From: Tepidimonas sp. UBA997 | GTDB lineage: Bacteria; Pseudomonadota; Gammaproteobacteria; Burkholderiales; Burkholderiaceae_C | Direction: 5' to 3' | Assembly: GCA_002291945.1 (NCBI GenBank) | Contig: DBAZ01000036.1 | Coordinates: forward strand, 3,584-36,544 | DNA length: 32,961 bases | Part shown: positions 9,101 through 15,730 of the stretch, one piece after another | Layout of the letters: each line of letters begins with the position of its first letter | Numbering within the stretch: the stretch's first letter is position 1 | The notes under the pieces: generated by a model | Told to the model about the DNA's origin: nothing | What the model saw: only the letters and a program-made list of their open reading frames with translations | Databases searched by the model: none | Position numbers and translations under genes: made by a program

Positions 9101-9621
9101 CCGCCGCGCACCGCGTATTCGCCGGGGCCGACGACCTGCGTCACGTGCTGGTAGCCGGCCAGCGTGAGCTGTGCCTTGAGCTTGGCCTCGTTGAGCTTTT
9201 GTTTGACCTTGAAGGCAAAGGTGTAGCCAGCCAGGAAGGACGGCGGGGCCAGCCGGTACAGCGCGGTGGTGGCGGGCAGTAGCACCACGTCGGCACCGTC
9301 TTCGGCCTTGCGCTGCTGGATCCGCCACAGCGTGGCCAGCCGTTCGGAAATCAAGTCCTGATGCGGCGAAAAGCTGTCGTAGGGCAGGGTTTCCCAGTCG
9401 GGAAATAGCGCACAGCGCAGGCCGGGCGCGAAGAAGGGCACTTCTTCGAGCAGGCGCTGGGCGTCGGCGGCATCGGCGGTGATGATGGCGATCGGCCTGC
9501 CGGCCTGTCGTTCGCGTTCAGACAACTGGGCCAGCCACAGCGCATCGGCAGAGCAGGGCGGGCGCGGCAGGGCATAGCGCTTGCCGGGGGAGAGTTTGGG
9601 TAAATCCATAAATGAGGCCAT
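6118..9621 (-). CDS. mfd: Transcription-repair coupling factor Mfd
   Basis: The 1167-residue product is close to the usual 1150. Mfd removes RNA polymerase stalled at lesions and recruits UvrA to start nucleotide excision repair. The N-terminal UvrB-like module is followed by the polymerase-interaction domain. The translocase core has Walker A GDVGFGKTE near residues 645-653, DEEH near 744 and LTATPIPRTL soon after. QLRGRVGR lies in the second RecA-like lobe, and a TRCF-type C-terminal domain follows. ATG codons at 9621 and 9609 and an in-frame GTG or ATG further upstream are possible starts. ATG 9621 (MASFMDLPKL) is preferred because the later ATG lacks any ribosome binding site. The start lies only 22 bases from the divergent ispDF start. 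No disruption is seen. A long antisense frame in this gene is a GC-driven shadow. Confidence 0.97.
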   Translation of the reverse strand: MASFMDLPKLSPGKRYALPRPPCSADALWLAQLSERERQAGRPIAIITADAADAQRLLEEVPFFAPGLRCALFPDWETLPYDSFSPHQDLISERLATLWRIQQRKAEDGADVVLLPATTALYRLAPPSFLAGYTFAFKVKQKLNEAKLKAQLTLAGYQHVTQVVGPGEYAVRGGLIDLFPMGSPMPYRVDLFDDEIDSIRTFDPDSQRSLYPVPEVRLLPGREFPMDESARAQFRARWRERLEGDPTKSRLYKDIGNGVASAGIEYYLPLFFEQTATVFDYLGNDATLVLHGDLEPAFQRFWQDTRERYRLVQGDPDRPALPPETLFLDAAAFYAAAKPHMQLALRTESQAQVPHSARHHWVEALPDLAAQRGADDPLAKLQAHLHSTAERVLLLAESDGRRASLLDFLRASGVNPSAFDSLAAFQASDAKVGIATAALASGFAWVAGGIDFVTETELFAAGPTTRRRKKQEQVSDVDALIKDLSELNVGDPVVHSQHGIGRYRGLIHMDLGEKTPDGAPALQEFLHLAYAQDAVLYVPVSQLQLISRYTGVSADEAPLHRLGSGQWEKAKRKAAEQVRDAAAELLNIYARRAARQGHAFRYSPHDYEQFANDFGFEETADQNAAIHAVIQDMISPQPMDRLVCGDVGFGKTEVALRAAFVAVTGGKQVAFLAPTTLLAEQHYQTLVDRFAKWPVKVAEMSRFRTAKEITAALKGVSDGTVDIVVGTHKLLSEKTKFKNLGLLIIDEEHRFGVRHKEAMKELRAEVDVLTLTATPIPRTLGMALEGLRDLSVIATAPQRRLAIKTFVRNEGNGVIREAVLRELKRGGQVYFLHNEVETIENRRQKLEQILPEARIAIAHGQMPERELERVMRDFVAQRFNLLLCSTIIETGIDVPTANTIVMSRADKFGLAQLHQLRGRVGRSHHQAYAYLLVPDLEGLTKQAAQRLDAIQQMEELGSGFYLAMHDLEIRGAGEVLGENQSGNMLEVGFQLYNEMLSEAVASLKAGREPDLLKPLSAATDINLHAPALLPHDYCGDVHLRLSFYKKLATAKTSAQIDALLEEIVDRFGKLPAPAQTLIDVHRLRVLCAPYGVQKVDATPGVILITFRPNPPVEPMRIIELVQKNKHIKLAGNDKLRIERALPGATDRAQMVRDVLRSLGQPVAALVP

Positions 9622-9643
9622 GATTTTAGAATCTCGGGCAACC

Positions 9644-10915
9644 ATGTCGCATCACCCCCATTCCATGCCCACCGCCAGCCCGGCACCGTTGCACGCTGCC
9701 CCAGCGGCAGCCGTGCGGTTCTACGCCCTCATTCCCAGTGCCGGGTCGGGCAGCCGTGCCGGTGCTGCGGGGCCCAAGCAATACCAGCAGGTGGCCGGTC
9801 GGCGGGTGATCGAGCACACCGTGGGGGCGTTCCTGCAGCTCGAATCCTTGGCGGGCGTGGGTGTGGTGGTGGCACCCGATGACCGCGTGTATGGCAGCAC
9901 AGAGGCACGGGTTCAGGTCTGGCACGTGGGTGGCGCGACGCGTGCGCATTCGGTGTTCAACGGGCTGCGTGCCCTGCTGCAAGCGGGGGCCCGCGACAAG
10001 GACTGGGTGCTGGTACACGATGCGGCCCGATGCCTGATTCGGCCCCGCGACATCGAGCAGCTCATGCAGGCGGTGGCAGACGACGCCGTGGGCGGTTTGC
10101 TGGCCTTGCCCTTGCCCGATACCCTCAAGCAGGCCGACGCCGATCTGGCCCGGCCGCGGGTCGGTGCCACCATTGCCCGCGCCGACAAGTGGCTGGCTCA
10201 AACGCCGCAGATGTTTCGCATCGGGGTGTTGGTGCGCGCCTTGTCGGCGCATGAGGCGAGCGGTTTTGCCGGCATCACCGACGAGGCCAGCGCGGTCGAG
10301 GCGGCGGGCTTGAAGCCGCTGCTGGTGGCCGGGACGGCGCGCAATTTCAAACTCACCTACCCGGAAGATTTTGCCCTTGCCGAGGCCTTGCTCATGACCC
10401 CTGCCGCGTCTTCTGTGGCCCGTGACGGGTCGCGCATGCGCATCGGCGAAGGCTGGGACGTGCATGCGCTGGTGCCTGGTCGCCCCCTGCGGCTGGGCGG
10501 CATACACATCCCGCATCACAGTGGTTTGCTCGGGCATTCCGATGCCGACGCCTTGTTGCACGCCATCACCGACGCCTTGCTCGGTGCCGCTGCGCTGGGC
10601 GATATCGGCACCCTGTTTCCCGATCATGACCCCCAGTTCCAGGGGGCCGATTCGGCCCGGCTGCTGGCCCACGCCTGGCAACTGGTGCAAAACCAGCGGT
10701 ATCGGCTGGCCAATATCGATGCCACGGTGATTGCCCAGGCCCCCAGACTCGGTGCCTACAAAGCCCAGATGCAGGCGCGGATCGCGAGCATTCTGGGGGT
10801 GGCACCGGATCGGGTCAACATCAAAGCCAAGACCGCCGAAAAGCTCGGGCCGGTGGGGCAGGGGCTGAGTATCGAGTGCCGGGCCGTGGTGTTGCTGCTG
10901 CCGCTAGGCGGATGA
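9644..10915 (+). CDS. ispDF: Bifunctional IspD-IspF (MEP cytidylyltransferase / MEcPP synthase)
   Basis: One uninterrupted frame of 423 residues carries two enzymes of the MEP isoprenoid pathway. Residues 26-250 are IspD, with the nucleotide-binding PSAGSGSRAG and PKQY at 31-47, DAAR at 126-129 and a C-terminal LTYPEDFALA. Residues 265-423 are IspF, with metal ligands in DVHAL (Asp272, His274) and HAITD (His306), HSDADALLH and the C-terminal AKTAEKLGPVGQG. A linker of about 14 residues joins them, and an ATG at 10436 marks where a separate IspF would begin. IspD makes CDP-methylerythritol and IspF cyclises the product of IspE, so the fused activities are not consecutive steps. Fusions are well known in alpha- and epsilonproteobacteria, while many betaproteobacteria have two adjacent genes. 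The start is the ATG at 9644; an ATG at 9665 is also possible. Confidence 0.93.
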   Translation: MSHHPHSMPTASPAPLHAAPAAAVRFYALIPSAGSGSRAGAAGPKQYQQVAGRRVIEHTVGAFLQLESLAGVGVVVAPDDRVYGSTEARVQVWHVGGATRAHSVFNGLRALLQAGARDKDWVLVHDAARCLIRPRDIEQLMQAVADDAVGGLLALPLPDTLKQADADLARPRVGATIARADKWLAQTPQMFRIGVLVRALSAHEASGFAGITDEASAVEAAGLKPLLVAGTARNFKLTYPEDFALAEALLMTPAASSVARDGSRMRIGEGWDVHALVPGRPLRLGGIHIPHHSGLLGHSDADALLHAITDALLGAAALGDIGTLFPDHDPQFQGADSARLLAHAWQLVQNQRYRLANIDATVIAQAPRLGAYKAQMQARIASILGVAPDRVNIKAKTAEKLGPVGQGLSIECRAVVLLLPLGG

Positions 10916-10919
10916 CGCT

Positions 10920-12254
10920 TCAGGCTGAGCGCAACACCAGTTCAGCCTGTAGGCCACCCGTGGCTGCCGGGCGCAGTAGCAACTGGCCGCCCATGCGCTG
11001 CATGGTTTTGGTGGCAATGGCCAGGCCCAGCCCGGAGCCGGTGGCCGCCGTGCGGGCTTCGTTGGCCCGGAAAAACGGTTCCGCCAGTCGGGGCAGTAAT
11101 TCGGCAGGCACACCCAGACCGTGGTCGGTCAGCTTCAGGGCCACCAGCGGCCCCGCTTTCTGGATGGCGATATCGAGTTGCAGCACCTTGTCTGGGCGGC
11201 GCCCGTAGCGCGAGGCGTTTTCGAGCAGGTTGTCGATCACCCGGCGCAGTTCCACCGGGTCGGCGTGAACGCTGAAGACCGTCTTATCATCGAAACGCAC
11301 CTCGCAATCCGGCGTGCCTGCGTACGGTTGCAGGGCTGTCATGACGACGTCAGTCAGATTGACGGTTTCCATCTGCACATGTTCGGCGCGGGCGTAGTCG
11401 AGGAATTTGTCGATGATGGCCGTGACCTGCTCGATGTCCGCCGCCATGAGCTGCCGGGCGGTGTCGTCGGGCACGCTGAGTTCGGTTTCCAGCCGCAGTC
11501 GCGCCAAGGGGGTGCGCAGATCGTGCGAAATGCCGGCCAGCATCAGGGTGCGATCGGCCTCGGCTCGGGCCAGTTGTTCGGCCATGCGGTTGAAGCTGAT
11601 GTTGACCGCGCGGATTTCCACCGTGGCCACGTTTTCGTCGAGGTGCCCGGTGCGAAAGTCGCCGTCGCGCACGCGGGCGGTGGCGGCCGACAATTGCTTG
11701 AGCGGCTGGTTGAGCAGATTGGCAAACAGCGCTGCACCCAGCAGCGACAAACTGGCGGCAATGGCCAGCCAGACCAGCCAGGTCTGCCCTTGGACGGTGC
11801 CCATGCGATCCGGGTCGGCCAACAGCCAGTAGGTGTCCGTGTCGATCTTGAAGCCGATCCACAAACCCGCGAAGCCATTGACTTCGCTGGCCACGATGGT
11901 TCCCGCGCCCAGTCTGGAAGCCAAGGCATCGCTGATGCGTCGGCCCAGGGCGGTGTGGTTGTACAGCACAAACACGTCGCTGGGCTCGCGCACCGCAATC
12001 CGGACGTTTTCCTCCTCGACCAGGGTTTTCACCAGCGAGATGCGGGAAATCGCATCGGCATGCACCAGCGCGGCCCGGGTCAGGTTCACGAGGGAGGCCA
12101 GTTGCTGGGCACTTTGCAGGGCGCGCGGCTCTTCTTCCAGCTCCCGAAACGTGACAAACCAGGCCATGACCGAGCCCAGCAGCAAAGCGCCCAGCAGCAA
12201 GAACGTGCGCCCAAACAGGCTGATGCCGTGGGAAGGTATGGGCACCTGAGTCAT
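10920..12254 (-). CDS. envZ: EnvZ-type membrane sensor histidine kinase
   Basis: This 444-residue inner-membrane kinase has transmembrane segments at about 12-36 and 158-180 around a periplasmic loop of about 120 residues. A HAMP linker is followed by the phosphoacceptor H-box GISHDLRTPL with His244. The N-box is DNLLENASRYG (Asn346), and the ATP-lid motifs are DHGLGVP (378-384) and GSGLGLAI (406-413). It should autophosphorylate on His244 and pass the phosphate to the response regulator encoded 8 bases upstream. Similarity is to the EnvZ osmosensor group, but the periplasmic loop is poorly conserved in general, so the signal is not inferred. The stop lies 4 bases from the convergent ispDF stop, leaving no room for a terminator. 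Confidence 0.9.
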   Translation of the reverse strand: MTQVPIPSHGISLFGRTFLLLGALLLGSVMAWFVTFRELEEEPRALQSAQQLASLVNLTRAALVHADAISRISLVKTLVEEENVRIAVREPSDVFVLYNHTALGRRISDALASRLGAGTIVASEVNGFAGLWIGFKIDTDTYWLLADPDRMGTVQGQTWLVWLAIAASLSLLGAALFANLLNQPLKQLSAATARVRDGDFRTGHLDENVATVEIRAVNISFNRMAEQLARAEADRTLMLAGISHDLRTPLARLRLETELSVPDDTARQLMAADIEQVTAIIDKFLDYARAEHVQMETVNLTDVVMTALQPYAGTPDCEVRFDDKTVFSVHADPVELRRVIDNLLENASRYGRRPDKVLQLDIAIQKAGPLVALKLTDHGLGVPAELLPRLAEPFFRANEARTAATGSGLGLAIATKTMQRMGGQLLLRPAATGGLQAELVLRSA

Positions 12255-12262
12255 GGGATGTT

Positions 12263-12994
12263 TCAGCCCTGATCGTCGGGCACAAACACGTAGCCGATGC
12301 CCCAGACCGTCTGCAAATAACGCGGCGAAGAGGGGTCCACTTCGATGAGTTTGCGCAGCCGAGAGACCTGGACATCCAGGCTGCGGTCAAAGGGTTCAAA
12401 CTCGCGCCCGCGGGCCAGTTGGGCCAGTTTGTCACGTGACATGGGCTGCCGCGGGTGGCGCACCAGCGCCTTGAGCATGGCAAATTCACCCGTGGTCAGG
12501 CTGACTTCCTGTCCCTCCTTGCGCAACATCCGCTTGCCCAGATCGAGCTCGAACGGGCCAAAGGTCACGATCTCCTGATCCGCAGAGGGTGCCCCTGGAA
12601 CTTCTGGCGGCGGGCGACGACGCAATACGGCATGGATACGGGCCAGCAGCTCTCTGGGGTTGAACGGTTTGCCCAGGTAATCATCGGCACCGACCTCCAG
12701 CCCCACGATCCGGTCCACGTCTTCGCTTTTGGCCGTCAGCATGATGATGGGCGTGCGGTTCTGGTTGGCCCGCAGCCGTCGGCAGATGCTCAGCCCGTCT
12801 TCACCCGGCAGCATCAGATCCAGTACGATCAGGTCCACCGTATCGCGCAGCAGCAGCCGGTCAAGAGTCCGCGCATCTTCAGCCACACAGACATCAAACC
12901 CTTCCTGGGTCAGGTAGCGGTTGAGCAGGTCACGAATGCGGGCGTCGTCATCGACCACAATGACGCGATCAGGGCGGTGAGGCAAAGTCGGCAT
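12263..12994 (-). CDS. ompR: OmpR-family response regulator
   Basis: The 243-residue protein has an N-terminal receiver domain with acidic residues Asp15 and Asp16, phosphoacceptor Asp59 in VLDLMLPG, and the conserved Lys in GKPF. A C-terminal winged-helix DNA-binding domain ends in VWGIGYVFVP. This is the classic OmpR layout. Together with the kinase 8 bases downstream it forms a two-component pair, probably controlling porin or osmotic response genes by analogy with OmpR/EnvZ; the targets are not visible here. The start at 12994 (MPTLPHRP) fits the family length. An in-frame ATG at 13045 would add 17 unlikely residues. The upstream region is shared with the divergent SIMPL gene. Confidence 0.93.
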   Translation of the reverse strand: MPTLPHRPDRVIVVDDDARIRDLLNRYLTQEGFDVCVAEDARTLDRLLLRDTVDLIVLDLMLPGEDGLSICRRLRANQNRTPIIMLTAKSEDVDRIVGLEVGADDYLGKPFNPRELLARIHAVLRRRPPPEVPGAPSADQEIVTFGPFELDLGKRMLRKEGQEVSLTTGEFAMLKALVRHPRQPMSRDKLAQLARGREFEPFDRSLDVQVSRLRKLIEVDPSSPRYLQTVWGIGYVFVPDDQG

Positions 12995-13181
12995 GGGCGC
13001 TGTCTTGAAAATGCAACTCTGGCGATTGTGACACCCTCCCCCCATCGCCGAGCGGGCTCATGCTCGCGTGATACCGAAGGTTACAGTTGTTGCCAGTCGG
13101 GGTACGTGCCCTGAATCCACGCCGTGCGGAAAATGGCACACTGAGGGCCGACGATTCACCCGGGATGAGGAGTTCACTTCC

Positions 13182-13904
13182 ATGACAGCCTACCGAATGA
13201 TGAACTGGGCTCCCGCAGCCCTCTTGGCCTTGCTGGCCACGACAGCCCCTGCGGCCATGGCCCTGAATCCAACGCCTGCTCACCATGTCGTTCAACTCAG
13301 CGCCAGCGCGGAACAAGAGGCGGTGCAAGATTGGTTGACCGTCGTCCTGACGCACCGGGCTCAGGCGGCCAATCCAGCGGCCGTTCAGCGTCAGCTCCAA
13401 GCGGCGCTGGATCAGGCGTTGCGCCACATCCGGCCGCGTGTTCAGGCCGGTGAGCTCGAAATGCATACGGGGGGCGTCACGGTGCAGCCCCGCTACAGCC
13501 ACGAAGGTCAGATCGTGGGCTGGCACGGGCAGGCCGAACTGATCGTTCAGGGTCGGGGTGTGGCCAGAATCGCTGCGACGGCCGGTGACACGCCCGGCAT
13601 GGCCGTCTCCAGCATGGCTTTTTCATTGAGCCGACACGCGCGTCAGGCGCTGGAGGCGCAGATCCGCTCGGAGGCGATAGGTCGTTTCCGGCAAACGGCC
13701 CAGCAGGTCGCCAGGGACTTCGGTTTTGCCGGCTACACCCTGCGTGAGGTGTCCGTCACGGAGGGGGGGCAGGAACTCGCCGTGCGTGCCCGGGTGATGA
13801 TGGCCGCCGGTGCCCAGACGGCCATGACTGACACCCCGGTGTCGGTCGAACCCGGAAAGACCCTGGTGCAGGTCACTGTCGCGGGCTCGGTGCAGTTGCA
13901 GTGA
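13182..13904 (+). CDS. Secreted SIMPL-domain (DUF541-like) protein
   Basis: This 240-residue protein has an N-terminal signal peptide: MTAYRMMNW, a hydrophobic Ala/Leu stretch, and a likely cleavage after AMA near residue 27. The mature part shows the SIMPL/DUF541 pattern: a first strand HVVQLSASAEQE, a repeated Ala/Gln-rich helix, and a second half with an RFRQTAQQVARDFGF helix followed by strands. It is probably periplasmic. The function of the family is not well defined; members are linked to oxidative or envelope stress. AGGAG at 13168-13172 lies 9 bases before the ATG and fixes the start. It is transcribed divergently from ompR, which suggests, but does not show, control by that regulator. 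Its stop is 11 bases from the convergent bdhA stop. Confidence 0.75.
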   Translation: MTAYRMMNWAPAALLALLATTAPAAMALNPTPAHHVVQLSASAEQEAVQDWLTVVLTHRAQAANPAAVQRQLQAALDQALRHIRPRVQAGELEMHTGGVTVQPRYSHEGQIVGWHGQAELIVQGRGVARIAATAGDTPGMAVSSMAFSLSRHARQALEAQIRSEAIGRFRQTAQQVARDFGFAGYTLREVSVTEGGQELAVRARVMMAAGAQTAMTDTPVSVEPGKTLVQVTVAGSVQLQ

Positions 13905-13915
13905 GTCTGGGCCAG

Positions 13916-14686
13916 TTATTGAGCCGCCCAGCCGCCGTCCATGTTCCACGCCACGCCGCGCACGTTGCAAGCCGCTGGCGAGCACAGAAACACCGCCAGT
14001 TCACCCAGTTCTTCGGGGGTGGTGAACTGGCCGGACGGCTCTTTTTCTCCCAGCAGGATTTTTTTCGCCTCGTCGTTGCTCAGGCCCAGTGCGGCGGCCT
14101 TGATGTCCACCTGTTTTTGCACCAGCGGGGTCAGCACCCAACCGGGGCAGATGGCGTTGCAGGTCACGCCGGTGGTGGCGGTTTCCAGCGCGGTCGCTTT
14201 GGTCAAGCCGACCAGACCGTGCTTGGCCGCCACATAAGCCGACTTCTGCGCCGAGGCCACCAGGCCATGCACCGACGCCAGGTTGATGATGCGCCCCCAG
14301 TTGGCGGCCTTCATGGCGGGCAGGGCCAGCCGTGTCGTGTGAAAGGCGCTGCTCAGGTTGATGGCGATGATGGCGTCCCAGCGATCGACCGGGAAATCCT
14401 CCACCAGCGACAGGTGCTGAATGCCCGCGTTGTTCACCAGCACATCGACCTGGCCGAAACGGGCGGCGGCGGTCTTCATCATGTCTTCGATCTCGGACGG
14501 TCGGCTCATGTCGGCCCCGTGGTAGTCAACCGTCACGCCCAGGGCGGCCACTTCGGCGCGGGCACCTTCCACGTCGCCAAAACCGTTGAGCATGACGTTG
14601 GCCCCTTGGCGGGCCAGCGCCTTGGCAATGCCCAAGCCTATCCCGCTGGTCGAACCGGTGACAAGTGCCGTTTTGTTTTTCAGCAT
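13916..14686 (-). CDS. bdhA: 3-hydroxybutyrate dehydrogenase (short-chain dehydrogenase)
   Basis: The 256-residue protein is a classical short-chain dehydrogenase. It has the NAD-binding TGSTSGIG at 10-17, NNAG at 85-88 and the catalytic set Asn110, Ser138, Tyr151 and Lys155. The pattern around ASVHGLVASAQKSAYVAAKHG and the C-terminal GEKEPSGQF closely resembles bacterial D-3-hydroxybutyrate dehydrogenase, which oxidises 3-hydroxybutyrate to acetoacetate during breakdown of polyhydroxybutyrate. That fits a polymer-storing betaproteobacterium. A strong ribosome binding site (AAGGAG, 14695-14700) precedes the ATG. It is a single gene, divergent from the hydrolase gene with 94 bases between them. 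A related SDR with different substrate is possible, but the sequence motifs favour this call. Confidence 0.88.
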   Translation of the reverse strand: MLKNKTALVTGSTSGIGLGIAKALARQGANVMLNGFGDVEGARAEVAALGVTVDYHGADMSRPSEIEDMMKTAAARFGQVDVLVNNAGIQHLSLVEDFPVDRWDAIIAINLSSAFHTTRLALPAMKAANWGRIINLASVHGLVASAQKSAYVAAKHGLVGLTKATALETATTGVTCNAICPGWVLTPLVQKQVDIKAAALGLSNDEAKKILLGEKEPSGQFTTPEELGELAVFLCSPAACNVRGVAWNMDGGWAAQ

Positions 14687-14780
14687 GAAGCGCTCTCCTT
14701 TGAATTACGATCGAAGCCTCGGGGGATTATCGACGAAGCTTCTGGGCTTGGCCCTCACATGCCGGAGACAACGACACATC

Positions 14781-15728
14781 ATGGAACCTTCATTGCATCA
14801 TCTCGTGGTGCCTGGCCCACGCGCCAAGCACAGCCAGGAACGTCGTGTGGCCTGGTGGGAATGGAATGCCACGGGGCTGGAGCATCCGTCGAACGTGGTG
14901 GTCTGTGTGCACGGCCTGAGTCGGCAAGCACGCGATTTTGACGTACTGGCTCATCAACTGGCACCTCATGCCTGTGTCGTCTGCGTGGACGTGGCGGGCC
15001 GGGGGCACAGCGACTGGCTGGCCGATCCGATGGCCTACCAGGTGCCCACCTACGCCACGGATCTGGCGGTTGTTCTGGCCTACCTGAGGCAGCGTCATGC
15101 CATGGCCACCGGCACCGCGGAGCCCTATGCGCTGCGTGTGGATTGGGTGGGCACCAGCATGGGGGGGCTGATTGGCATGGTTCTGGCCTCGCAGCCTGCT
15201 GTGGGTTTGCGGCGGTTGGTGCTGAACGACGTAGGTCCGGTCATCGAGCCACAATCATTGCAGCGTATCGGCTCTTACCTTGGTCGGCAACCGATCTACC
15301 CGAACGAGCAGGCGGCAGCCGACGCCCTGTGGGAGCATTTCCGTTCCTTCGGCCCGCATACGGCCGAGCAGTGGCTTGCCCTCTCACGCCCGATGCTCAG
15401 GCCCGTGCAGGGAGGCTGGACCCTGCATTACGACCCCGACATCGCCGTGCCTTTCCGGGCCATGCTGGCGGGTGGCCGTACCCAGGCTTCAGACGATGCA
15501 GTCCACGCGGGCGAGCAGATGCTCTGGCAGATGTACGACGCCATTCAGTCGCCGACCTTGTTGCTGCGGGGTCGTGAATCGGACTTGCTCAGTCATGACA
15601 CCGCCGTCGCCATGACGCAGCGCGGCCCACGTGCTCGCCTGATCGAGTTCGATGGAGTCGGGCATCCGCCCACACTGGTGGCGGCGGATCAGGTGGACGC
15701 TGTGTTGCGATTCTTGCTGGAGTCCTGA
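14781..15728 (+). CDS. Alpha/beta-fold hydrolase
   Basis: This 315-residue alpha/beta hydrolase has an oxyanion strand VCVHGLSRQ and the nucleophile elbow GTSMGG with Ser126. Asp268 follows in RGRESDLLS and His295 in DGVGHPP, giving a complete catalytic triad. It is an esterase or lipase-like enzyme; the substrate cannot be told from sequence. The start at 14781 (MEPSLHHL) is preferred, with GGAGA about 12 bases upstream; an upstream in-frame ATG at 14685 would extend across the bdhA ribosome binding site. The relA start follows 2 bases after its stop, and the relA ribosome binding site lies inside this gene, so both are likely cotranscribed. The neighbouring 3-hydroxybutyrate dehydrogenase suggests, weakly, a link to polymer or ester breakdown. 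Confidence 0.85.
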   Translation: MEPSLHHLVVPGPRAKHSQERRVAWWEWNATGLEHPSNVVVCVHGLSRQARDFDVLAHQLAPHACVVCVDVAGRGHSDWLADPMAYQVPTYATDLAVVLAYLRQRHAMATGTAEPYALRVDWVGTSMGGLIGMVLASQPAVGLRRLVLNDVGPVIEPQSLQRIGSYLGRQPIYPNEQAAADALWEHFRSFGPHTAEQWLALSRPMLRPVQGGWTLHYDPDIAVPFRAMLAGGRTQASDDAVHAGEQMLWQMYDAIQSPTLLLRGRESDLLSHDTAVAMTQRGPRARLIEFDGVGHPPTLVAADQVDAVLRFLLES

Positions 15729-15730
15729 TC

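Noticed and set aside
6508..9282. 924-codon open frame on the plus strand inside mfd
   Set aside because: It lies antisense to the well-conserved mfd and has composition typical of a GC-rich shadow (many His, Val, Gly, Gln). No domain was recognised.
12995..13181. Possible regulatory RNA or repeat between ompR and the SIMPL gene
   Set aside because: It is a 187-base divergent promoter region. No convincing hairpin or repeat was seen.
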